Origin: Methanolobus sp.
GTDB lineage: Archaea > Halobacteriota > Methanosarcinia > Methanosarcinales > Methanosarcinaceae
Reading direction: 5' to 3'
Assembly: GCF_016278385.1 (NCBI RefSeq)
Contig: NZ_JADQBY010000002.1
Coordinates: 1 to 64,000 of the forward strand
DNA: 64,000 nt
The translations under genes and the position numbers were made by a program. Every line of letters starts with the position of its first letter. The first letter of the stretch is position 1. The notes beneath the pieces are model-generated. The model ran no database searches and was not told the DNA's origin. It saw only the letters and a list, made by a program, of their open reading frames with translations. This document shows, one piece after another, positions 1 through 7,799 of this stretch.

Positions 1-54
1 CTACGAGACTAGGCCCTCAACCTAGCGCCTTTGGCCTGGCTGGGCAACCCCCGC
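1..54 (-). tRNA. tRNA-Leu(GAG), 3' part outside the window
   Basis: The reverse strand reads as the 5' half of a tRNA. It has a 7-nt acceptor strand beginning GCGGGGG at 54, a D arm, and an anticodon stem CTAGG/CCTAG around the loop TTGAGGG, which gives anticodon GAG for leucine. The variable arm, T arm and 3' acceptor lie beyond position 1. It sits about 50 bp downstream of rpoD in the same direction, so it is probably co-transcribed with the rps13 operon. Confidence 0.85.
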
Positions 55-106
55 ATCAAGATGGATTTCCTATAAATTGAAGGAGAGGAAAATCTCCTAA
101 ACCACA

Positions 107-901
107 TCAGAGGGACTCTAAAATTTGGCCCAACTGGCTGGCTTTCTCCTTAATAGTTGTTCCTGCATTTATAATTAACTGTTGAACTGTGTAAGAACCA
201 TCGGATTCCATTGTGAAAATAAAAGAATTTTCATCTTCAGACACAGTAATAGCATCAATCTCACAGACCGTTGAACAGAGTTTGCACAGTATGCAGTCAA
301 GAATATCATCACCGGATATTTCTGCACCGTTTGGACCAAGGTGAATTATATCTTTAGGACATTCTTTCACACATGCGCCACACTGATCACAGTTTTCGAA
401 TTTGACAACCGGCATATTCTTGTAGCCACATGCCACACCTGCCTGCCATTTAGCATGATCGTGACCATAGCCCATATGAGCAATAGCCTCAAGCACTACT
501 TTCTGGCCTTCCTTCAGATCGATGATAGGAATATTTTGGTCAGCTGGTTGTACTTTTTCATCAGATGACACAAAATCACCTGAGTATACCATTCTTGGAC
601 CCTCAGCACTGAGAGTCAGAGATACCTTGCATGCAGGGCATTCTGAACCGCAGGTGCACTCTTCAACAGGTACGAACTCCCCAATGTCTGTTGTCAAAGG
701 AATAAGGCCAAGCCTTAAAGCTAACTGTTCGTCAAAGAGAACTGAAGTATTGTTGTAAATATTTACATCATCTATAGCAAGAGTTGGTACGTCAGAGAGC
801 GCTGCCCTCCTTATACCGTTAGCTAAAGCTGCACTTGCATTAGATAATATAAACTTTGCAGACCTCTCTGACAGCTCAAGTATGTCTACTTCCATTGTCA
901 T
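107..901 (-). CDS. rpoD: DNA-directed RNA polymerase subunit D (with ferredoxin-like domain)
   Basis: Archaeal Rpo3/RpoD, the alpha-like subunit that nucleates assembly of RNA polymerase with subunits L, N and P. The 264 residues include the family N-terminus (S-A-A-L-A-N-G-I-R-R near residues 22-32). A ferredoxin-like insert carries two complete CxxCxxCxxxC motifs, Cys171/174/177/181 and Cys203/206/209/213, as expected for two [4Fe-4S] clusters. A further cysteine-rich stretch (CTCGSECPAC) lies at 82-91. Only some archaeal lineages, including Methanosarcinales, keep two clusters. It is the last protein gene of the rps13-rps4-rps11-rpoD operon, 20 bp after rps11. An in-frame ATG two codons later (895) is an alternative start. 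Confidence 0.97.
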   Translation of the reverse strand: MTMEVDILELSERSAKFILSNASAALANGIRRAALSDVPTLAIDDVNIYNNTSVLFDEQLALRLGLIPLTTDIGEFVPVEECTCGSECPACKVSLTLSAEGPRMVYSGDFVSSDEKVQPADQNIPIIDLKEGQKVVLEAIAHMGYGHDHAKWQAGVACGYKNMPVVKFENCDQCGACVKECPKDIIHLGPNGAEISGDDILDCILCKLCSTVCEIDAITVSEDENSFIFTMESDGSYTVQQLIINAGTTIKEKASQLGQILESL

Positions 902-921
902 GAGTTCATATCCATTTCATA

Positions 922-1308
<387 letters not shown>

Positions 1309-1869
1309 TTACTCCCCCTTTCCTGCAACTGCTGAAGCAATCTGTGCTGGCCTTTCTGGGTGTGATTCACCTGTAAGTGGTGAATTTCCGTAGTAGTCGA
1401 TATTCATCTCATCTTCCTTTGAGACAAGTACACTAGGAATTGTCACTTTCTGCCCATTGATTGCAATGTGGCCATGTGTAATAAACTGTCTTGACTGCTT
1501 TGGAGTCCTTGCAAGACCAAGCCTGTATACCTGAGTCTGCAACCTGCGCTCCAGAATTACTTCAGCCTGCAGTGCAAGAATATCATCAATATTTGCATCA
1601 GATGAAAGGATTGAAAATCTTCTAAGTCTTTCAAGGATCTGGGTTGATTCAGTCTTGAGGTGACCTGAAAGCTCAGTTTCTGCTGATTCTGCAAGAATCC
1701 TACGAGCGTCGGCCCTGTATCTTCTAAGGACACTAACTGCCTTCCAAAGTTCCTTCTTATTACGAAGACCGTACTTTTTAAGGAGCTCTACTTCACTGGC
1801 CATCCTGGCTGCCTGCCAAGGATGCTTTGGAGTATCGTAACTCTTTCTTTTTTTACCTGGGAATCCCAT
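1309..1869 (-). CDS. rps4: 30S ribosomal protein S4 (uS4)
   Basis: uS4, a primary binder of the 16S rRNA 5' domain and part of the mRNA entry site. The 186-residue product starts [11 protein letters not shown]. It contains an S4 RNA-binding domain around residues 105-170 ([29 protein letters not shown]). In bacteria S4 represses its own alpha operon by binding the leader mRNA; the gene here lies in the matching archaeal operon, which has an unusual leader (see 2345-2510). Spacing is 12 bp to rps13 and 3 bp to rps11. Confidence 0.97.
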   Translation of the reverse strand: MGFPGKKRKSYDTPKHPWQAARMASEVELLKKYGLRNKKELWKAVSVLRRYRADARRILAESAETELSGHLKTESTQILERLRRFSILSSDANIDDILALQAEVILERRLQTQVYRLGLARTPKQSRQFITHGHIAINGQKVTIPSVLVSKEDEMNIDYYGNSPLTGESHPERPAQIASAVAGKGE

Positions 1870-1881
1870 AAAATCACCTTA

Positions 1882-2328
1882 TTACTTTTTCTTGCTTACG
1901 CCAATGGTTGAGCCACGTCTTCCTGTGGACTTTGTTCTCTGGCCTCTGACCTTAAGACCTCTTTCGTGTCTAAGACCACGGTATGCCCTGACCTTCTTAA
2001 GGTTGTTCAGGTCTTCCCTGAGAGTCATTATTATGTCCTGTCCAAGGTGGTGTTTGTTTTCACCAGAGATAGGATCTGCACATCTGTTAAGCATCCAGGT
2101 TGGGATGTTTTGTTCGAAATCAGCAATAGCTACATCGACCTTTGCAACATCCTCATCGGAAAGGTAACCGATTGTTTCTTTCGGGTCAACACCCGCACTT
2201 TCAATGATAATTCGTGATGTTCTAAGCCCTATACCGCGAATACCTGTCAGCGCATACATTACGGGCTGACTACCCTGAAGGTCAGTATTCATGATACGGA
2301 CTAAGTGTCTTATTTCTTTGTCTGCCAT
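1882..2328 (-). CDS. rps13: 30S ribosomal protein S13 (uS13)
   Basis: uS13 of the small-subunit head, which bridges to the large subunit and contacts P-site tRNA through its basic tail. It has 148 residues: the N-terminal LVRI-N-TDLQG, a helix-hairpin-helix-like GIRGIG segment, and a C-terminal R-G-L-R-H-x-R-G-x-x-V-R-G-Q-R-T tail. It is the first gene of the operon. The start is supported by an AAGGAGG Shine-Dalgarno about 7 nt upstream, itself preceded by a chain of hairpins. Confidence 0.97.
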   Translation of the reverse strand: MADKEIRHLVRIMNTDLQGSQPVMYALTGIRGIGLRTSRIIIESAGVDPKETIGYLSDEDVAKVDVAIADFEQNIPTWMLNRCADPISGENKHHLGQDIIMTLREDLNNLKKVRAYRGLRHERGLKVRGQRTKSTGRRGSTIGVSKKK

Positions 2329-2540
2329 TATTTTTCCTCCTTAGGGACATCAAGTGTCCTGTAGCCTCGAAACATAAGTCTCGACACACCCCACTGTTAG
2401 TGGAGCAGGCAATTCTAAAGATTGATAGAATAATTCGCCTGTATTATACTATTGTTCTTATTTAGCGTTACTCACGCAACAGAGAATAGTGATACAAGTG
2501 AGCATTCTCTATAGGTTAATTACTTAAATACTTTCCTGTG
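2329..2540 (-). promoter_or_regulatory. promoter and structured leader of the rps13 operon
   Basis: A TATA-like box lies on the minus strand at 2523-2530 (TATTTAAG), preceded by a purine-rich BRE-like GGAAAG. The predicted start is near 2500, giving a leader of about 170 nt. Three consecutive stem-loops can form just before the AAGGAGG: 2389-2405 (7 bp, loop of 3), 2367-2384 (7 bp with one G-U, loop of 4) and 2345-2359 (5 bp, loop of 5). A further 7-bp inverted repeat (2481-2487/2504-2510) overlaps the predicted start site. Transcript ends are inferred, not measured. Confidence 0.6.
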
Positions 2541-2592
2541 AGTGAAACAAATTCTTTTCTGACTAGCACAGGAAAAACAATAATCATGAAGC

Positions 2593-3672
2593 TCATACAG
2601 CAAGATGTAAAGATGGCCTGTCAAGTATTTTGAATATAATAACTCCGGCAATAGAACAAATTACAGCAAATACCATTGTTTCTCTGTAACCATAAAACTG
2701 GAGCATTAAACCACCCAGAATAGCACCAACTATATTGCTTGCAGCTATTACAGAATTAAGAATACCTGCAGCTGTTGCCTTTTCAGCACTACGCTCCATG
2801 AGCAACTGGCTGGCACCAACAAACAGGAATGACCAGCCAAAAGCGACAAATACCATACCCGGAATTATAAAAACATAATTAGGCGATATGAAATATCCGA
2901 AGAAAGCCACCCCTGACATGATAAAACCCCATTTTATGAGCCATTCGTTCCTGAACCTGTCCAATCTTCGCATAATAAGAAACTGCAGAAATGGATTAAT
3001 AGCATAGATAAGTCCTATCCACATACTTGATGCTCCCAGAAACGCGAGATACAGAGGTAATATCGCCCATACAGCAGCTGCACCCGAATGCCTGATAAAA
3101 ACCGACAGGTAGGTTGCAATGTTCTTCCTGAATGTTTCAAGTGAAAAATAACTTACTTTCAAAGAAGGCTTTTCAATATCTTTTAGCCTCAATGCTGCCA
3201 GGAATGAAATAAAATAAAACAGGGAAGAGAGGATAAAGAGATACTTGATCTCACCCACAAACCCTGCAACCAGAAAACCGGCCATCCATCCAAGTGAGCC
3301 GAATGAGCTGAACTTGCCGATACTTTCCTTCTGATAATAAACATATACCGTAAGTGCTGCCGGATAGGTACCCATACAAAAGCCAACAAGTGCCCGGGCA
3401 GCAGCAAGCGTAAGAGTATCACTTGCAAAGATCTGGAGGAAAAAAGCAAGTGCTGATGTCAGCAGACCAACAAGAACAATTGGACGGAGACGATTTATAT
3501 CGGCAGCTTTTCCGAAAATAAAGGACGAAACGAAAGTGGCAAAACTGAAAAAGGCAGCAATGAGACCTACTTCGAAGAATGAAGCACCCAACGACCTGGC
3601 AAATATAGGAATAAAAACGTTGGACATCATATGAGAGGCATTTGCCAGAAACTGAATCGTATTTACTTTCAT
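2593..3672 (-). CDS. MFS-type transporter
   Basis: A hydrophobic protein of about 359 residues with around 12 predicted membrane spans and the layout of the major facilitator superfamily. The loop after span 2 (FGKAADINRLRP) resembles the family's conserved G-x-x-x-D-R-x-G-R-R signature. The substrate cannot be told. I prefer the ATG at 3672 because a TATA-like box (CTTAAAATA) lies about 35-40 bp upstream, fitting a short or leaderless mRNA; an in-frame ATG at 3696 is the alternative. Neither start has a clear Shine-Dalgarno. It stands alone between the two ribosomal blocks, on the same strand. Confidence 0.8.
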   Translation of the reverse strand: MKVNTIQFLANASHMMSNVFIPIFARSLGASFFEVGLIAAFFSFATFVSSFIFGKAADINRLRPIVLVGLLTSALAFFLQIFASDTLTLAAARALVGFCMGTYPAALTVYVYYQKESIGKFSSFGSLGWMAGFLVAGFVGEIKYLFILSSLFYFISFLAALRLKDIEKPSLKVSYFSLETFRKNIATYLSVFIRHSGAAAVWAILPLYLAFLGASSMWIGLIYAINPFLQFLIMRRLDRFRNEWLIKWGFIMSGVAFFGYFISPNYVFIIPGMVFVAFGWSFLFVGASQLLMERSAEKATAAGILNSVIAASNIVGAILGGLMLQFYGYRETMVFAVICSIAGVIIFKILDRPSLHLAV

Positions 3673-3994
3673 TATAGTGCAATGTGCAAAGACCATTTCA
3701 GGTATTTTAAGCTGTTGAATGTATCACTACAGAAAAATAATAGTGCTATAGGGCGGTAACAAAAAGATCATTGTTATCATCGCAATTGATAACCACTTTC
3801 AGAATCAGACATGAGGGGATTCAATTTTCTTATTGCAGTACGCATTTTCTTAAAGCCGCATACTTTAAAAACCATCTTTTCCAGGAACTGAATACAGAAT
3901 TACATTCTCCACTGGCAACTAATCACACAAACTGTCAAGCATTAATCTCCTAAGACCGGATTAATCGGATATTTTCTCATTCACCATCATATCA
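3673..3994. other. intergenic stretch with no gene seen
   Basis: The 320 bp between the MFS gene and the small zinc-binding protein gene hold the likely MFS promoter near 3700-3715 (minus strand). I see no RNA gene, repeat or convincing coding frame. A 60-codon open frame on the plus strand at 3771-3953 lacks a ribosome-binding site and protein-like composition. Confidence 0.5.
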
Positions 3995-4282
3995 TCAATT
4001 TTTAGACAATCCTTTGTTCAAATCCAGTTTAAGACCCTTTAACAATTCTTTTGCAACATAATCAGCTATTTTCGTGTTCAATGCCTGGGAAGGATGCACC
4101 TGATCAAGATGTCTGTTACAGAGAGGACATTCTATGTACTCGACAAGAGCCATGCTGTCATCTGCCACATTTGAGAATGCCACGGTTATTTCGTTATCGC
4201 ACTCAGGACATGTTACAACCGTGCTACCATCATCATTGACATCCATGTTTTGTTTTATGAGGAATATGTTTACATCAGACAT
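3995..4282 (-). CDS. small zinc-ribbon-like protein of unknown function
   Basis: A 95-residue soluble protein that I do not recognise as a named family. It carries two CxxC knuckles, CPEC near residue 25 and CPLC near residue 54, which could bind one zinc ion as a ribbon. A helical, Lys/Leu-rich C-terminus follows. The start at 4282 (MSDVNIF) is chosen over one 21 codons upstream because AAGGTGAT lies 6 nt before it. It is a single-gene unit downstream of the tRNA-Ser gene. Confidence 0.75.
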   Translation of the reverse strand: MSDVNIFLIKQNMDVNDDGSTVVTCPECDNEITVAFSNVADDSMALVEYIECPLCNRHLDQVHPSQALNTKIADYVAKELLKGLKLDLNKGLSKN

Positions 4283-4839
4283 GATTACATCACCTTGTTC
4301 TTTTAGTTCCGGAAGTAAATACAATTCAATGATATATACTTTCAACTATCAAACGTGCATCAATACACATGATAGAAATTGTGCAGGAATTGATTAAATA
4401 TCCTAGGCAGATGCAGATTCGAAAGTCTATATAGATTCCATAGCTCATAGCTAAATAAGATATGATGTCAGTATGTACCGGGTAACACATTACCCCATAA
4501 GTAACCCCAAAAAATCGCTTTTAAAAAACGTATTGGTTTGCAGTCCTGGGCGCCTGTTGTGGCATCTGGCGCCCTTGTTTATTAGTTCACCATGAACCAG
4601 AACGCATAAACCAGAACAAACTAAACAGATCTAACCAGCCTATGGTTTGAATTTTCTTGAAATGATGTTGATTTTATAGCAATGTTTGAATACCTGAAAT
4701 CAACCTGCACATTTTATACAAAATGCCCCATGCTTTACTTGCATCAACTGGCGCAACAACAACAGAGATAATCACACTTATTCTAATTTAGATTTGAAAT
4801 ATAAATCTGGCAACAGAATAACGCAAAATTAGAAAATTG
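4283..4839. other. long intergenic region with several inverted repeats
   Basis: These 557 bp between tRNA-Ser and the zinc-protein gene have no convincing coding frame. They contain three inverted repeats: GGGTAA/TTACCC at 4480-4495 (loop of 4), GGGCGCC/GGCGCCC at 4548-4574 (loop of 13), and GTTGATTT/AAATCAAC at 4667-4704. A TATA-like run (TTTTAAAAAA, 4519-4528) precedes the GC-rich hairpin by about 25 bp on the plus strand. T-rich sequence just left of 4840 probably ends the tRNA-Ser transcript. Confidence 0.6.
4545..4590 (+). ncRNA. candidate small RNA or orphan leader with a GC-rich hairpin
   Basis: The perfect 7-bp stem GGGCGCC/GGCGCCC (4548-4554 and 4568-4574) is much more GC-rich than its surroundings. 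It begins at the distance expected for a transcription start from the TATA-like TTTTAAAAAA at 4519-4528. It is followed by TTGTTTATTAG. No downstream plus-strand gene is visible, so it would be a free-standing RNA, or a hairpin read from the other strand. This is inference from sequence only. Confidence 0.25.
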
Positions 4840-4926
4840 TGGCGCCGAGAGGGGGATTCGAACTCCCGAGGGGCGGATGCCCCACAAGCTTTCCAGGCTT
4901 GCGCCCTACCGCTAGACTATCTCGGC
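4840..4926 (-). tRNA. tRNA-Ser(GGA)
   Basis: A complete type II tRNA on the minus strand: acceptor GCCGAGA/TCTCGGC, discriminator G, and the 3' CCA encoded at 4840-4842. The anticodon stem CAAGC/GCTTG frames anticodon GGA, the long variable arm is typical of serine tRNAs, and the T loop reads TTCGAAT. It begins 9 bp after the cbf5 stop codon, so it is likely processed from the secY-cbf5 transcript. T-rich sequence follows it. Confidence 0.95.
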
Positions 4927-4935
4927 ACACGTATT

Positions 4936-5946
4936 TCATTGTGTTTTTTCTGGCTTGCTGTGCCAGCCTTGCGGATAAGTGCCAGCATCCATTATTACTC
5001 TTTCGGTCGTTGCAGCAATTCCATTACTATTCAGGAGCATTTCTTCTGTGCTCATGACAGCTTTGCAAAGCGCCACACCCTCCCCTTTTAAACTAAAAAG
5101 GCAAATTTCATCATCTTTCTCGATATTGCTGTCAAGACTTACTATACCAGGTACCGCAATTGCCGCACCACGACATACAGCATCCACTGCGCTATCACGA
5201 ATGATGATTTTCGGAAGATGCGCAAGACCTTCTTCCATAGGCCTGACAACCTCTCGTAAGAATGATTCATCCCCATCTTCTTTCCAGAAGGTATAGGCAT
5301 CCTTCAGGTCATGGAGTGTAACAAGAGTGTCTTCCCTGAAAGGACCGGTTTTGGTCCTGCGAAGCTCCTGCATGTGCGCGCCACAACCAAGCGCAACACC
5401 AATATCATGGCATAACTTGCGCATATACGAACCTGCCTGACAACCAACTCGCATAAGAACTGATTTGTCCTTTACATCAAGAACTTCAATATAATAGATA
5501 GTTCTTACTCGCACCGCGCGTTTAACTGCAGAAATTATGGGCGGCATCTGGAATATAGGTCCCTCAAATTCCTTACAGACCTTACGAACCTTTCTTTCAG
5601 GAACTGCCTCATGCAAACTCATGAGGCATATATACTCTTTACCAGACAAACGAAGCGCTGCAACTGTCTTGGTTGCTCTGCCCAGCATTATTGGAAGCAC
5701 CCCCGTCACCACAGGATCCAGTGAACCGGAGTGTCCTGCCCTGTTCAGTTCAAGTATATCTTTGACCCAGGCAGTAACCTCATGACTTGTCGGACCTGCA
5801 GGTTTGTCAAGGTTGACAACACCCATCTCTATATGTAATCGAATTGGACGTTTATCAGGCGCACAACCATGAAAAGGACTTGTGTTCGCCTCTGCCTTAT
5901 GTACTAATTCACGTTTGTATTCAGAAGGTAAAATACCATAGTTCAT
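4936..5946 (-). CDS. cbf5: H/ACA RNP pseudouridine synthase Cbf5 (archaeal TruB homologue)
   Basis: Catalytic subunit of archaeal H/ACA guide ribonucleoproteins. It converts uridine to pseudouridine in rRNA and can act alone on tRNA U55. The protein has the GVVNLDKPAGPTSHEV core, the catalytic aspartate in HSGSLDPVVTGVLP, the Y-x-x-L-type loop, and a C-terminal PUA domain (about residues 250-325, RGAAIAVPGIV). The start is uncertain. ATG at 5946 gives 336 residues beginning MNYGILPSEYK; GTG at 5964 is possible. It lies 23 bp downstream of cmk and directly upstream of tRNA-Ser. Confidence 0.95.
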   Translation of the reverse strand: MNYGILPSEYKRELVHKAEANTSPFHGCAPDKRPIRLHIEMGVVNLDKPAGPTSHEVTAWVKDILELNRAGHSGSLDPVVTGVLPIMLGRATKTVAALRLSGKEYICLMSLHEAVPERKVRKVCKEFEGPIFQMPPIISAVKRAVRVRTIYYIEVLDVKDKSVLMRVGCQAGSYMRKLCHDIGVALGCGAHMQELRRTKTGPFREDTLVTLHDLKDAYTFWKEDGDESFLREVVRPMEEGLAHLPKIIIRDSAVDAVCRGAAIAVPGIVSLDSNIEKDDEICLFSLKGEGVALCKAVMSTEEMLLNSNGIAATTERVIMDAGTYPQGWHSKPEKTQ

Positions 5947-5969
5947 AAAAACCGCCAGAATCACTTGGA

Positions 5970-6497
5970 TCAGAAATAAGAATTATTATCAATCGCACAG
6001 GAGATAACTTTTGTTATCTGGAACTGATCCCACTTTTCTGAATCGATCACAAGATCGTAAACAGAAAGATCATTGATGTCAATTCCATATATTGTCTTGT
6101 ACCTTATAGCTTCTGAGGCTTCCCGCTCAATTGTTTCACTGAGCTTATACTCAAAAGACCCACTTTCCCTGTTGACAATTCGCTCCACCCGGACATCCAC
6201 TGAAGCCTTTATCCACACTTTAAAAGCCTTTTCAGCCATGTGGCCTGCAAGTCTGCCTTCAAGAATGATATTATCACGAGTATTGGATATCTCTTTCTGA
6301 CGCTCATCAATTTCGATATCAATACTATCATCAGATTCAGCCAGTTCACCAAACTCTGCTAGAGTCATACCATACTCTTTTGCAAGAGAACGAAAAACCT
6401 CTCCGGCAGAAACCACCTCAAGACCGTATTTTTCAGAAAGTAACCGAGATACAGTGGTAGTACCACTTCCCGGGAGACCGCTAATTGTCAGTAACAC
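5970..6497 (-). CDS. cmk: cytidylate kinase (archaeal type)
   Basis: Phosphorylates CMP/dCMP with ATP. The P-loop GLPGSGTTT opens the protein, as in short archaeal Cmk. A central lid and the RLAG...VWIKA segment follow, for a total of about 175 residues. I choose the GTG at 6497 because GGTGGAG lies 6 nt upstream and the resulting start (V-L-L-T-I-S-G) matches the family. A longer ATG start at 6515 would overlap the upstream gene by 17 bp. The gene begins immediately after the DUF106 stop codon, which suggests translational coupling. Confidence 0.93.
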   Translation of the reverse strand: MLLTISGLPGSGTTTVSRLLSEKYGLEVVSAGEVFRSLAKEYGMTLAEFGELAESDDSIDIEIDERQKEISNTRDNIILEGRLAGHMAEKAFKVWIKASVDVRVERIVNRESGSFEYKLSETIEREASEAIRYKTIYGIDINDLSVYDLVIDSEKWDQFQITKVISCAIDNNSYF

Positions 6498-6498
6498 T

Positions 6499-7119
6499 TT
6501 ATACTCCACCGACATCCAGAGCCTTTCTGATCAACTGACTTACAGCCAGTGAAGAAATGAAATACCAGAAGATCCAATGCTGGAAAGGACCAAGTACAGT
6601 ATCAGTCAATATTTGCTGTCCCCAGAATGGGAACACAAGTGAAGCACCCTCATGAGCTCTTATGTAATGATACGCCCACATGAACAGTGGCAGAGAGATT
6701 ATACTTATGTATGCCATTGGCTTGAACTGCTGCTTTGACATCTCCATCTGATCTTGCATCATATCCTTGCGCTCTTCTTCCATTTTCTTCGTTAGAGCGG
6801 TATTATTGGAAAGTTGGGCCTCCCTGAATTCTTTCTGGAATCCTTTCATCTTTTCCTGTGTGTTACGCATCAAATCCCAGTCAATAGTATATTTCTGGAT
6901 AAGTGAAGCGTAAAGCGCAGTAATGGATGCCATTATGAACAGAACAATATGGAAATTGCTTGCACCCAGAATGGTCACTACCGGATCCATGATAACGCTC
7001 ATAGCAGATCCAAGTGAGTCCCTGAAATCCTGCCCAAGTACCATGATACCAATCATGAGAGAAATACCGAAAGCCAGTAAAAATTGATCCAGCTTTTTCT
7101 TGAATTGTTCTGTAACCAT
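6499..7119 (-). CDS. DUF106 membrane protein (archaeal YidC/EMC3-like, Ylp1)
   Basis: A 206-residue membrane protein with spans near residues 15-35, 48-70, 130-150 and 175-195. A charged, coiled-coil-prone segment rich in Lys, Glu and Met lies at about 80-125. This layout fits DUF106, the archaeal branch of the Oxa1/YidC/Get1/EMC3 insertase superfamily. It is thought to insert short membrane proteins at the ribosome, and its location between adk and cmk, downstream of secY, is conserved in Euryarchaeota. The chosen ATG follows an AGAGGTTATTCC ribosome-binding region. Confidence 0.88.
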   Translation of the reverse strand: MVTEQFKKKLDQFLLAFGISLMIGIMVLGQDFRDSLGSAMSVIMDPVVTILGASNFHIVLFIMASITALYASLIQKYTIDWDLMRNTQEKMKGFQKEFREAQLSNNTALTKKMEEERKDMMQDQMEMSKQQFKPMAYISIISLPLFMWAYHYIRAHEGASLVFPFWGQQILTDTVLGPFQHWIFWYFISSLAVSQLIRKALDVGGV

Positions 7120-7141
7120 GGAATAACCTCTTTATATGGTT

Positions 7142-7789
7142 TTACTTGTATTGATCCATTATCTTGCAGACATCAGCAAGGACAGCGCCCACGGCACCTG
7201 AACCATCGATATTAACGAGAATTCCTGTATCGTCATAATAATTGATCAATGGTTTTGTTTTCTCATTATAGACAGCAAGTCTCTGTCGTATGACTTCTTC
7301 CTTGTCGTCATCCCTCTGGTAGAGTTCAGCACCACATGCATTACAAACCCCTTCCTTTACAGGAGGGTTGAACATCAGATGATAACTTTCACCACAGGTA
7401 CAGCTGCGACGTCCACTGAGCCTTTTTACAAGTGCTTCATCGCTTACCTCGATATTTATTACAGCATCAAGAGGTTTGCTTATGTCTTTAAGGATACCAG
7501 TAAGGGCGTCAGCCTGTGGAATGGTTCTTGGATAGCCATCCAGAAGATAACCTTTCTCACAGTCCGGCTCTGTTAGCCTGTTTCTGATAAGTCCAATAAG
7601 AACCTCATCAGGAACAAGTTCACCTTTGTCCATGTACTGCTTTGCCTTTAATCCAAGCTCAGTCCCATCACGGACATTTGCTCTTAGTATATCTCCCGTA
7701 GAGATATGAGGGATCTCATATTTTTTTGATAATTCCTTTGCCTGGGTGCCTTTGCCAGCACCCGGTGGACCAAATAATACAATATTCAT
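7142..7789 (-). CDS. adk: adenylate kinase (zinc-lid type)
   Basis: Converts AMP + ATP into two ADP. The 215 residues show P-loop GPPGAGKGTQ (near residue 7), the NMP-binding STGDILR segment, DGYPRT, and a lid with a four-cysteine zinc site (CTCG and CNACG about 20 residues apart). This is the long, bacterial-like form rather than the short archaeal AdkA. The start at 7789 is preceded by AAGGTG with 6 nt spacing; an upstream in-frame GTG lies inside that Shine-Dalgarno. It lies 10 bp after secY. Confidence 0.95.
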   Translation of the reverse strand: MNIVLFGPPGAGKGTQAKELSKKYEIPHISTGDILRANVRDGTELGLKAKQYMDKGELVPDEVLIGLIRNRLTEPDCEKGYLLDGYPRTIPQADALTGILKDISKPLDAVINIEVSDEALVKRLSGRRSCTCGESYHLMFNPPVKEGVCNACGAELYQRDDDKEEVIRQRLAVYNEKTKPLINYYDDTGILVNIDGSGAVGAVLADVCKIMDQYK

Positions 7790-7799
7790 AATCAACACC

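Noticed and set aside
3771-3953. 60-codon plus-strand frame in the gap before the MFS gene
   Set aside because: No ribosome-binding site, unusual composition and no recognisable motif.
4837-5091. Plus-strand frames across tRNA-Ser and the end of cbf5
   Set aside because: They read through a tRNA on the opposite strand and are antisense to cbf5; no coding signature.
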